Assembly: GCA_025655635.1 (NCBI GenBank)
Contig: JAHXIM010000088.1
Location: 1 to 9,027 of the forward strand
Source of the DNA: a gamma proteobacterium symbiont of Lucinoma myriamae
GTDB lineage: Bacteria > Pseudomonadota > Gammaproteobacteria > GRL18
Length of the DNA: 9,027 nt
Direction of reading: 5' to 3'
Shown: in pieces, positions 1-6,396 of the stretch
How positions within the stretch are numbered: position 1 is the first letter of the stretch
Layout of the letters: the number at the start of each line of letters is the position of its first letter
Program-made: the position numbers and the translations under genes
Notes under the pieces: generated by a model
The model's database searches: none
Told to the model about the DNA's origin: nothing
Seen by the model: only the letters and a program-made list of their open reading frames with translations

Positions 1-83
1 ATTACGGTTAGTGAACCGCCCATTGCGGACCCGCATGATGGGTGGTGTGGGGGCTGTAGGAGAGAAACCTGTGGCTACCCGAT
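1..83 (+). mobile_element. Group II intron, 3' end (domains V and VI)
   Basis: The sequence folds into the two hairpins that end a group II intron ribozyme. Domain V: 15-23 (ACCGCCCAT) pairs with 38-46 (ATGGGTGGT) with one G-U; a 2-nt bulge TG lies at 36-37; 24-27 (TGCG) pairs with 32-35 (CGCA) around the tetraloop GACC. The lower stem holds a CGC that fits the catalytic triad seen in some intron classes. Domain VI: 49-60 pairs with 68-80 around a 7-nt loop, leaving A77 as the only bulged base. A77 is the seventh base from an intron end CCCGAT at 83, as expected for the branch-point adenosine and a 3'-terminal AY. Translated in frame, the stretch gives VSEPP..DP...WCG, a pattern I associate with mis-annotated intron tails downstream of group II reverse transcriptases. 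The reverse transcriptase/maturase and 5' end lie outside the window. Structure is seen; mobility and splicing are inferred. Confidence 0.85.
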
Positions 84-325
84 TGAAAAAGTTTTTCAGC
101 CTGCTCATCTGTATTTCCTTTAAACGCAAGGCTTTTTAGGTGATTCTTTAGTGCTGCTATACGTTCTTCCTTTGAGTCTGTGTAATTAGTGATAAGCTCA
201 TTAACGGCTTTAAGATCTTTGCTTTTAGCTTTACTATTAAAAATTATCATCACAATTAAGAGTAACAACAGTACAACACTGGCTTCTGCGGTGAGAATAA
301 ATAATTTTGGGATTAAAGCTTCCAT
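8..325 (-). pseudogene. Small single-pass membrane protein, truncated by the group II intron
   Basis: The start is ATG at 325, overlapping the stop of the upstream VWA gene as TAATG, so the two are probably translationally coupled. Residues about 10-29 form one hydrophobic segment (LTAEASVVLLLLLIVMIIF), then a basic stretch (NSKAKSKDLK) and a charged, helix-prone cytoplasmic part. Native sequence runs only to about F80/Q81. From base 83 downward the frame reads antisense through intron domains VI and V and ends at a TAA at 8-10, giving a foreign tail of about 24 residues rich in His, Ser, Gly and Pro. The intron is antisense to this gene, so it cannot be spliced from the gene's mRNA and the gene should be inactive. 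I do not recognise the family. Its position behind a TIGR03503-like gene suggests the two proteins acted together at the inner membrane. Confidence 0.7.
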
Positions 326-1323
326 TATTCGAGTTCTCCTGTTAGTTTTTCATATGCCGCTTCACGATTGTTTTTCCATTTACGGTAACCAAACCAACCA
401 CCTATACCGAAAATAATATTAACAATAACAGCAATAACTGCACCCATTAACCAATCATTGTCTGTTTCTACTGTTTCTTCTTCTGGCTCTTCCAATGGTG
501 CTTCAATGCTATCAGACTCACTTTCAATTGCAGTCGTTTCCTCTGTGACTAATTGATTGGGTGATAATAGTAAATTATCAAATTTAGGCAAATTAAGCTG
601 TATCGGTTGAGAAGTATAATCCACCGGACGGCCAGTACGAGTTTTGGTCAGCATATGAATAATGACATGATGGTCTTTGTCCGGATCAAGTTTGTCGCTT
701 TCATATGACCACTCCAGAACTTTAGGATTGGCTTGTTGTAATGTAATTGTCTGAGCTGAATTTTCATTATCTATTAAATGGCCTTCTACCAGAAGAGCAC
801 TCATTTTCATATTTCTGGGATTTACAAATTCAATATTAGGTGTCACTAATATCTGGTGATAGTTAGTGTTATTTTTCTGTATTTGTTCGGCGCGGGTGTT
901 GATAAGCTGAGTATCATGTATTATGACGGAATAATTGATTTCCCGTTGTAAAGTATCGGTACTTGCTTGAAAAGTAAACTGATTCTTGCCTATTGCCAGA
1001 GTTTTTTTAATTTGCACATTGAACAAACCATCATGTGCTTTTGTGTCTCCACGTAAACCATTATCATGTAAGAACCAGCGTTTGTTATCAGGTTCCTTTT
1101 GTACGGCAGACATGGATATAAATTGTAAAAAATTATCATCGGTTATTTTTTTATTATTATCGGTCATGAAAAGCTCGACATTGAGCATCTCACCAATAAA
1201 TAAATTATTAGGAATACGGTTAGTCTGAATCTGCAGGTTTGTCACAACTAATACTCGATTATCAGGATCAGTCTGTGCATTGATGGACCATTCGCCTATT
1301 TTTGGACGTGTGATAGTGATAGG
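325..1323 (-). pseudogene. TIGR03503-like VWA protein, C-terminal part (after frameshift)
   Basis: This is the second half of the VWA gene in another frame. The frame is open from 1323, just after a TGA at 1324-1326, and reads PITITRPKIGEWSINAQTD, then DPDNRVLVVTNLQ, the continuation expected for this family after the YDL of the upstream fragment. A GTG at 1245 could serve as a start but lies mid-domain, so it is not a credible native start. The part is mainly beta-rich and extracytoplasmic. Near its end come an acidic linker (ESESDSIEAPLEEPEEETVE) and one membrane helix (about LMGAVIAVIVNIIFGIGGWF), then a short basic tail (YRKWKNNREAAYEKL). That is a C-terminally anchored periplasmic topology. 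It ends with TAA at 325-327, overlapping the next gene by one base. Function of the family is unknown to me; VWA domains usually bind proteins through a metal ion. Confidence 0.75.
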
Positions 1324-2126
1324 TCATAGTTTTTTTCTGATTGCCATTTAGCATATGAGGGTGAGTTTGTTTTCTGGTATTGAGTTTTATCCGGCTCTAT
1401 CACTTCAGTAGGACGAGCATTTTGTGGTTTAAATACCAATAGTGTTAATTCAAGAATGGATTCATCAACTAAAAATTTATTATCGACTAAGGGAACGGTA
1501 TCGGGTTTGGTTGTTTTCTCAAATAAACGTAAAAAGATACGTTCTAACTGCTCAGCGTTGTCTGTTTGTTCAAAGCCGCCATCAGTTTTTGTTGAAAGCT
1601 GTTGTAAAAACTCATGATCAGCATTCTTTGATAAGGCAATAGTATGAATATTAGCCCCATTTTGTTGAATTTGTGGTAATAATTTATTGAGGATACGGCT
1701 GCGTTCCTGAGCGTTTTGGGTTTTATCTTTGCTGATATCAATCATGCCATCGGTCAGGAGGATAATACTGCGCTGATTGAGCTTAGACGGCGTTTTTCCC
1801 CAGTCAGCGATTGCTGCTTCTAATGCTGCTCCTATATTAGTAAAAAGATCTCTGGAGTGAATTTTTTTGCTTGCCTGACGCGCATTTTTTTTCCATTGTT
1901 CATTAGCTAAGCCGAGCTCTACAATGGGTTCGGCTTTAGTACCAAAATTCCACACAGCAGTACTTGCATCGGGAGGTAATAAACCGATTAATAAGCGTAG
2001 TGCAGGTAAACGCAGGTTTTTTGGATCATTTTTTTTCATACTGCCGGATACATCGATTAAAACCCGGATATCGCTGCTTTGAGGCTGTGCTTCAACGGGC
2101 TCAGCACTCCAGGCGATATTCCACAT
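1296..2126 (-). pseudogene. TIGR03503-like VWA protein, N-terminal VWA part (frameshifted)
   Basis: This 276-residue fragment contains a von Willebrand factor A domain with a complete metal-ion-dependent adhesion site, counted from the ATG at 2126: DVSGS (D25, S27, S29), T96 in LFTNIGAALE, and D126 in LLTDGM. The later text TIALSKNADHEFLQQLS and RIFLRLFEKTTKPD matches what I remember of TIGR03503 proteins. After NYDL the frame slips and ends at TAG (1296-1298). Omitting one base around 1321-1322 explains the break, because the other frame continues smoothly. The ATG at 2126 lacks a good Shine-Dalgarno and gives no complete signal peptide, although AWSA followed by EPVEA looks like a cleavage site. 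The true start is probably ATG 2217 in a different frame (see the 2101-2217 entry). The family call is from memory; the VWA fold is clear from the motif. Confidence 0.75.
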
Positions 2127-2217
2127 GATTAAGAGGAATTCCCAGATAAATGATTAAAAGCAATAATTTGATTTTATAGGTTAATATATTTTTTGCTGAT
2201 GTAAATATTACACGCAT
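2101..2217 (-). pseudogene. Probable original start and signal-peptide segment of the VWA gene (out of frame)
   Basis: ATG at 2217 is preceded by CAGGG (minus strand, 2224-2228) six bases upstream, a much better ribosome-binding site than anything before 2126. It encodes MRVIFTSAKNILTYKIK followed by LLLLIIYLGIPL, a basic n-region and hydrophobic core typical of a Sec signal peptide. In this frame the peptide then runs into HVEYRLEC and a TGA at 2101-2103. One frame over, the sequence reads WNIAWSA then EPVEA, a plausible c-region and cleavage site. One base too many (or two missing) between about 2126 and 2150 would join the two halves. I therefore read this as the real 5' end of the VWA gene, shifted out of frame. 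The alternative is that translation starts at 2126 and the overlap is chance. Confidence 0.55.
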
Positions 2218-2223
2218 GCCAAA

Positions 2224-2228
2224 CCCTG
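2224..2228 (-). promoter_or_regulatory. Shine-Dalgarno that decides the VWA gene start
   Basis: CAGGG on the minus strand lies six bases before ATG 2217. No comparable purine-rich site lies at proper spacing before ATG 2126; the nearest is GGGA, about 15 bases away. This favours 2217 as the ancestral start. Confidence 0.5.
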
Positions 2229-2339
2229 ATAATTATGTAATGACTCTAATTGTTACTTCACTCTGTAGTGAATTACGTACTATTATCCTCTATATCGGCT
2301 AAAGACTCAAAAGCTTAACCTTAATCATATCTAATCAGA

Positions 2340-2368
2340 TAAACATGCAGTTAAAAGTCTTTTATAAT
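2340..2368 (+). promoter_or_regulatory. Candidate sigma70 promoter for fabB
   Basis: The consensus -10 TATAAT (2363-2368) is preceded at 17 bp by TAAACA (2340-2345). The -35 is weak, and in such AT-rich DNA a TATAAT can occur by chance. It would give a leader of roughly 155 bases before fabB. Confidence 0.3.
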
Positions 2369-2531
2369 TGTGCTGCTGAACCGCTGTATAAAGTTTTTTT
2401 TATGCTTATTGGCCATAAATCTCTTAATCTGGATCAATCTCAATAAATTTATTTTCCAAGAAATAATGACGAATACGCTGAACAAGGCTAAAATAGTAAA
2501 TTGTTAATCATAAGTAATGGTAGATCTGACT

Positions 2532-3767
2532 ATGAAACGAGTAGTTGTGACGGGAATGGGCATAGTTTCATGCCTGGGTAACAATAAACAGGCGGTTTTA
2601 GAGTCCCTTCGCAGTGGTAAATCAGGCATTCAATTCAAAGATGAGTATAAAGAGCTCGGCATGCGTAGTCATGTTGCAGGTAGTATTCATATTGATGTAG
2701 ATGAGTTTATTGACCGTAAAGTAAAGCGCTTTATGGGAAAAGCAGCTGCTTATGCCTATATTTCAATGCAGCAGGCAATCGCTGATGCAGGTTTATCTGA
2801 GGATGATGTGTCTAATTTCAGAACCGGGCTTATTGCCGGTTCTGGTGGAGCCTCATCAGAGAATCAGGTCCTGGCAGCTGATATTATGCGTGAAAAAGGT
2901 ATTCGCCGGGTTGGTCCTTATATGGTGCCCCGAACGATGGCCAGTACTGTTTCTGCTTGTTTAGCAACACCTTTCAAAATTAAAGGTGTGAATTATTCTA
3001 TTAGTTCAGCGTGTGCAACCAGTACTCATTGTATCGGAAATGCGGTTGAGCAAATTCAATTTGGCAAGCAAGATATTGTTTTTGCCGGCGGTGGCGAAGA
3101 AGAACACTGGACTCTGAGTATGTTGTTTGATGGCATGGGAGCGCTTTCCAGTAAATATAATGAGGCTCCCGAAACGGCTTCAAGACCTTATGACGGGACT
3201 CGTGACGGCTTTGTGATTGCGGGTGGAGGCGGTATGCTTGTGTTGGAAGAATTAGAACACGCTAAAGCCAGAGGTGCGAAAATCTATGCTGAAGTCACAG
3301 GCTATGGGGCAACCTCTGATGGTGTTGATATGGTTGCACCATCAGGTGAAGGTGCTGTTCGCTGTATGCAGCAGGCACTCAGTACTGTGAGTGAGCCCGT
3401 CGATTACATTAATACGCACGGCACTAGTACACCTGTGGGTGATTTGAAAGAAATTGAGGCCATTCGTGAAGTCTATTCGTCCTTAGGGCAGAAAGTACCT
3501 CCATTAAGTTCAACCAAATCATTAACAGGGCACTCTTTAGGTGCTGCTGGTGTCCATGAGGCTATTTATAGTTTACTCATGATGGAAAACAATTTTATAA
3601 CGGCTTCTGCTAATGCCGCTATCGAAGCAATGGATGAGGCCGTATCCGATATGCCTATCGTGACTGAGAGAATGGATGATCAGCAGCTTAATACGATCAT
3701 GACTAATAATTTTGGTTTTGGTGGTACCAATGCCTGTTTAGTTCTGCAAAAGTATAATCAGGGATAG
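2532..3767 (+). CDS. fabB: Beta-ketoacyl-ACP synthase I
   Basis: FabB condenses malonyl-ACP with a growing acyl-ACP in cytoplasmic type II fatty-acid synthesis; in gammaproteobacteria the FabB class is the one needed to elongate unsaturated intermediates. The protein of 411 residues (E. coli 406) opens with MKRVVVTGMGIVS and carries the thiolase-fold active site: nucleophile C161 in SISSACATSTHC, H296 in NTHGTSTPVGD, K329 in STKSLTGH and H334 in the same motif. It closes with NNFGFGGTNACLVL. The start at 2532 matches the family N-terminus; an in-frame ATG at 2517 would add MVDLT, and neither has a strong Shine-Dalgarno. No fabA lies in the window, although it is a common fabB partner. The next gene begins 3 bp after the stop, so the two are probably cotranscribed. 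The gene looks intact and functional. Confidence 0.95.
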   Translation: MKRVVVTGMGIVSCLGNNKQAVLESLRSGKSGIQFKDEYKELGMRSHVAGSIHIDVDEFIDRKVKRFMGKAAAYAYISMQQAIADAGLSEDDVSNFRTGLIAGSGGASSENQVLAADIMREKGIRRVGPYMVPRTMASTVSACLATPFKIKGVNYSISSACATSTHCIGNAVEQIQFGKQDIVFAGGGEEEHWTLSMLFDGMGALSSKYNEAPETASRPYDGTRDGFVIAGGGGMLVLEELEHAKARGAKIYAEVTGYGATSDGVDMVAPSGEGAVRCMQQALSTVSEPVDYINTHGTSTPVGDLKEIEAIREVYSSLGQKVPPLSSTKSLTGHSLGAAGVHEAIYSLLMMENNFITASANAAIEAMDEAVSDMPIVTERMDDQQLNTIMTNNFGFGGTNACLVLQKYNQG

Positions 3768-3770
3768 ACA

Positions 3771-4406
3771 ATGGATGGTTCGAATGCAGCAATTCTGATT
3801 GTTGATGATGAACCATTCAATCTGGAGATTATTAAAGAATTTCTGGATGACGAAAATTATGAGCTATTTACAGCTGAAAACGGTGAAGATGCCTGGAATC
3901 AATTAGAGGCAAATCCAGATAAATTTGATGTAGTACTGCTTGATCGCATGATGCCAAAGCTTGATGGCATGCAAATGTTGTCAAAAATCAAAGCCCACCG
4001 AATACTTAAATCCATCCCTGTTATTTTACAAACAGCTAAATCATCTCAGCAAGATATTATAGAAGGCATGAAATCAGGCGCTTATTATTACCTGACTAAA
4101 CCATTTGATGATGAAATGTTATCTTCAATTGTTAGAACAGCAATTGAAGATAAAGTGCGCTATGAGCTGCTGACAATGGAGCTTGAAAAAAGCGTCAGGG
4201 GCCTGGCAACGCTGCAAAGCGCTCATTTTGAATATAGAACTATTGATGAAGCAAATGATCTGGCAAAAGTTCTCGCCAATGCCTGTGCTCAGCCAGATAA
4301 AGTGGTTACAGGAATTTCAGAATTGTTAATTAATGCGGTTGAACATGGCAATCTCAAAATTTTCTATGATGAAAAGTCACGTTTAATTAGCAAGGGCGAA
4401 TGGTAA
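3771..4406 (+). pseudogene. Response regulator with RsbW-like ATPase domain, N-terminal part up to an in-frame TAA
   Basis: Residues 1-120 are a complete CheY-like receiver: acidic pair D12/D13 in LIVDDEP, phosphoacceptor D58 in LLDRMMP, T88 and K110 in TKPF. A helical linker (about 123-150) follows, then the beginning of a GHKL/HATPase_c domain with its N box at about 184-195 (ELLINAVEHGNL; N188, E191). The frame stops at TAA 4404-4406 after residue 211. The reading frame continues open and homologous beyond the stop, so the full protein would be 304 residues. An intact version would be a phosphorylation-controlled anti-sigma-factor-like kinase of the RsbW/SpoIIAB type, a cytoplasmic partner-switching regulator. 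A truncated product would keep the receiver but lack the ATP-binding G boxes. It starts 3 bp after fabB. The receiver call is certain; biological role and targets are unknown. Confidence 0.8.
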
Positions 4407-4685
4407 AAAGAAGTAAAAAATCGTCTTAAATTATCCCAATATAAAGATAAAAAAGTACGGGTCAGTTTTACAAGGGAAGGTCAGAACAATAAAATAGTCA
4501 TTGAGGATGAAGGTAATGGTTTTGACTGGCAGCAATTTCTCGAACTTGATCCTAAAAGAGTATTTGATTCCCATGGGCGTGGTATTGCTATGGCCAAAAT
4601 GCTGAGTCTTGACGAGATAAATTTTCAAGGATGTGGGAATAAAGTTGAAATAATGGTTAAAGCTTTTTTAGCAGAAAAAAAATAA
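4407..4685 (+). pseudogene. C-terminal ATPase remnant of the preceding response regulator
   Basis: It is in the same frame as the upstream part and runs 92 codons to TAA at 4683-4685. It holds the rest of the HATPase_c domain: the G1 box DEGNG (D246, G248 and G250 in whole-protein numbering, with the stop counted as 212) and the G2-like SHGRGI (267-272), followed by KVEIMVKAF. No ATG, GTG or TTG with a ribosome-binding site allows independent translation; the first in-frame ATG lies after the G1 box. Codon use and motif spacing are normal, so the nonsense change appears recent. One substitution (for example from GAA, CAA or AAA) explains it. Confidence 0.75.
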
Positions 4686-4696
4686 TCACTTATTTA

Positions 4697-5077
4697 TCAG
4701 GTTTCTGTTTGTTTTACTGTTTCTATTATCTGTTTAATTTTAATTTCAAGCTCTAAATGATTAAATGGTTTGGTAATATAATCATATCCTCCAGCCTCAT
4801 GTCCTTTTATCTTGTCCTCCAGAGTGCCGCGTGCAGAAACAAAAATAACAGGAATATCACGAATATGTTTAAGTTTTTTTAACTCACGACAGGTATCATA
4901 ACCATCTATACCTTGCATAGAAACATCCATAAGTATGAGATCAGGTTGTATCTCTCTTATATCTTGCAGACATGCTTCACCAGAAGATACTAAAGCCACT
5001 TCAAAGTTTGAACTAAAAAGTTCCTCAACAATAGCCTGATTAATGGGCTCATCATCAACAGATAATATTTTATACAT
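4697..5077 (-). CDS. Single-domain CheY-like response regulator
   Basis: A 126-residue protein made only of a receiver domain: acidic pair D8/D9 in LSVDDEP, phosphoacceptor D51 in LILMDVSM, S81 in the T/S position (FVSARG) and K103 in ITKPF. All residues needed for phosphorylation and switching are present. No DNA-binding or catalytic output domain follows, so it must act by binding a partner or as a phosphorelay intermediate. It lies 24 bp downstream of the HAD phosphatase on the same strand, probably cotranscribed, and converges on the broken response regulator with 11 bp between stops. It resembles the receiver of that gene (VDDEP, Y.TKPF) but is clearly a distinct sequence. The Shine-Dalgarno before ATG 5077 is weak. 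No histidine kinase is in the window, so its partner is unknown. Confidence 0.9.
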   Translation of the reverse strand: MYKILSVDDEPINQAIVEELFSSNFEVALVSSGEACLQDIREIQPDLILMDVSMQGIDGYDTCRELKKLKHIRDIPVIFVSARGTLEDKIKGHEAGGYDYITKPFNHLELEIKIKQIIETVKQTET

Positions 5078-5101
5078 AGTTTTATTCTTATCGTTAAGAT
5101 A

Positions 5102-5758
5102 TTAATTTCTTAAAGAAATAACAGGCCAGTTATGAGTATTAGCATAGGCCTTGAGCTTATCATCGGGATCAACAGCAACCGGATGATTTACTTTCAGTAA
5201 TAAAGGCAGATCATTAACTGAGTCACTATAAAAATGACTATTCTCTAATGAAAAGTTATTTTCTTGCATCCACTGTGACAAGCGCTCAACCTTACCATCC
5301 TGAAAACAAGGTATACCTGTCACATTTCCAGTATAGGCATTATTTTTTTGTTCTGGCATTGTGGCGATAATATCATCTACCCCAAGTTTTTTTGCAATTG
5401 GTGCTGTTACAAAATAATTAGTTGCTGTAATTATCAATAAAAAATCATTATTCTGACGATGTTTTGCTAATAATTCTTCTGCTTGAGGTAACCAGATGGA
5501 ATCAATTTTCTTTTGCATAAACTCATTATGCAGTTTAGACAGCTTGGTCATTGAATGTTGACTTAGAGGTGCCAGACTAAATTTAAGAAACTCATAAATA
5601 TCAAGTGTTCCAGCCTTGTATTCATCATAAAAGCGTTGATTTTCTTGTTCATATACAACAGGATCAACCAGTTCTTTTTCAACTAAAAATTGTCCCCAAA
5701 GATAATCACTATCACCACCCAGAAGCGTATTATCGAGATCAAATATTGCCAGATTCAC
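5102..5758 (-). CDS. HAD-IB phosphatase, probable histidinol-phosphatase (HisN-type)
   Basis: A 218-residue haloacid-dehalogenase phosphatase of the SerB-like IB class. Motif I is FDLDNTL (nucleophile D7, acid/base D9), motif II is T111 in IITATN, the motif III lysine is probably K156, and motif IV is YSDSVND (D179, D183). The cap region lies between motifs I and II. Proteins of this type sit beside rppH-ptsP in Pseudomonas, where PA0335 has been shown to be a histidinol-phosphate phosphatase. By sequence type and position this gene probably does the same step of histidine biosynthesis, but I cannot exclude a phosphoserine phosphatase or another HAD substrate. The start is GTG at 5758, with GGG on the minus strand nine bases upstream; GTG immediately precedes the conserved NLAIFDLDNT. 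It is divergent from rppH and followed 24 bp later by the CheY-like gene. Confidence 0.85.
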   Translation of the reverse strand: MNLAIFDLDNTLLGGDSDYLWGQFLVEKELVDPVVYEQENQRFYDEYKAGTLDIYEFLKFSLAPLSQHSMTKLSKLHNEFMQKKIDSIWLPQAEELLAKHRQNNDFLLIITATNYFVTAPIAKKLGVDDIIATMPEQKNNAYTGNVTGIPCFQDGKVERLSQWMQENNFSLENSHFYSDSVNDLPLLLKVNHPVAVDPDDKLKAYANTHNWPVISLRN

Positions 5759-5906
5759 TTATTTTACCCAAATTGCCATAAAAAAGATTGATTTTACCAC
5801 TTTTCTTGAAAAAAACAGTGATATAATTTATTGTGATTTCGATAATTGGAAACTTTCCAGTTAATTTCACTCTTCTTTATCGTTATACTATTTACGGTGT
5901 TTGATT
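5759..5906. promoter_or_regulatory. Divergent promoter region hisN-like / rppH
   Basis: AT-rich spacer of 148 bp. For rppH the best -10 is TATACT at 5884-5889, with only a poor -35 (TTAATT, 5861-5866) at 17 bp. A 13-bp perfect palindrome, TGGAAA-C-TTTCCA, sits at 5847-5859, where a regulator could reach both genes. TATAAT at 5822-5827 has no -35 at usable spacing. No clear minus-strand promoter was found. Confidence 0.4.
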
Positions 5907-6389
5907 TTGATTGATTCAGATGGCTACAGGGCAAATGTTGGCATCATCATTTTTAATGATGATGGTAAGCTGTTCTGGGCGCGCAGAATTGGTCAGGATG
6001 CCTGGCAGTTTCCTCAAGGAGGTATCGCTTATGCTGAATCTCCAGAGCAGGCAGTTTATCGAGAATTGGGTGAAGAAACTGGATTAACCGCAAAAGATGT
6101 ACAAATTGTTGCTCAAACTGAGGGTTGGTTGCGGTACAGCTTGCCAGAACATCTTGTTCGTCGCTATAAACGTCCTGTTTGTATTGGTCAAAAACAAAAG
6201 TGGTTCATGCTTCGCTTGTTAGCAAATGATGCAGCAGTTTCACTTAATAATAATAAACGACCAGAATTTGATGTTTGGAAATGGACTGACTATTGGACGC
6301 CATTAAATGAAGTGATTTCATTTAAAAGAGATGTTTACAAACAGGCACTAGAATTTTTTGAACCGACATTGGATTTGCAAATAAAATAA
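5907..6389 (+). CDS. rppH: RNA pyrophosphohydrolase
   Basis: RppH removes pyrophosphate from the 5' triphosphate end of mRNAs in the cytoplasm and so triggers RNase E-dependent decay. The 160 residues carry a perfect Nudix box at 38-60: glycine, E44, then R52-E53-L54, E56-E57 and G59-L60, with the family-typical WQFPQGG directly before it. The C-terminal part contains QKQKWFMLRL and the WKWTDYWTPL region. The start is most probably TTG at 5907, because MIDSDGYRANVGI then aligns with the conserved MIDDDGYRPNVGI of the family; TTG at 5901 would add two residues. A TTG start and the lack of a strong Shine-Dalgarno suggest low translation. ptsP follows 25 bp after the stop, the conserved rppH-ptsP operon order. 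No defect is seen. Confidence 0.93.
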   Translation: MIDSDGYRANVGIIIFNDDGKLFWARRIGQDAWQFPQGGIAYAESPEQAVYRELGEETGLTAKDVQIVAQTEGWLRYSLPEHLVRRYKRPVCIGQKQKWFMLRLLANDAAVSLNNNKRPEFDVWKWTDYWTPLNEVISFKRDVYKQALEFFEPTLDLQIK

Positions 6390-6396
6390 GTACTTA

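Larger units (their letters stand above)
2218..2531. promoter_or_regulatory. Divergent intergenic region between the VWA gene and fabB
   Basis: About 300 bp of AT-rich sequence that must hold the promoters of both flanking transcription units. On the + strand the best -10 is TATAAT at 2363-2368, with a poor -35 (TAAACA, 2340-2345, four of six matches) at 17-bp spacing. A 6+6 palindrome, TTCACT-CTGT-AGTGAA, lies at 2257-2272. No convincing minus-strand promoter was found. A 33-codon ORF (2345-2446) has no ribosome-binding site and no recognisable product. I see no tRNA or riboswitch. Confidence 0.4.

Noticed and set aside
986..1228. 80-residue plus-strand ORF within the VWA C-terminal region
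   Set aside because: Antisense to sequence that aligns with the TIGR03503-type protein; no independent support.
1331..1340. A7 run as the site of the VWA frameshift
   Set aside because: Residues NYDL after the run still belong to the upstream frame, so the shift must lie after GAC CT near 1321-1322.
2345..2446. 33-codon ORF (MQLKVFYNCAAEPLYKVFF...) upstream of fabB
   Set aside because: No ribosome-binding site, no recognisable motif, and it overlaps the likely fabB promoter; expected by chance at this length.
4404..4406. TAA as a recoded or readthrough codon
   Set aside because: No recoding signal is visible, and other genes in the window (VWA C-part, RppH) end normally with TAA, so a nonsense mutation or sequence error is simpler.
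4431..4628. 65-residue minus-strand ORF over the ATPase remnant
   Set aside because: The plus-strand frame here carries the HATPase G boxes; the minus ORF has no features.
4664..4682. TTTTTT...AAAAAA as a bidirectional terminator between convergent genes
   Set aside because: The stem would be only A-U pairs with no G-C, and it lies inside the coding remnant; too weak to call.
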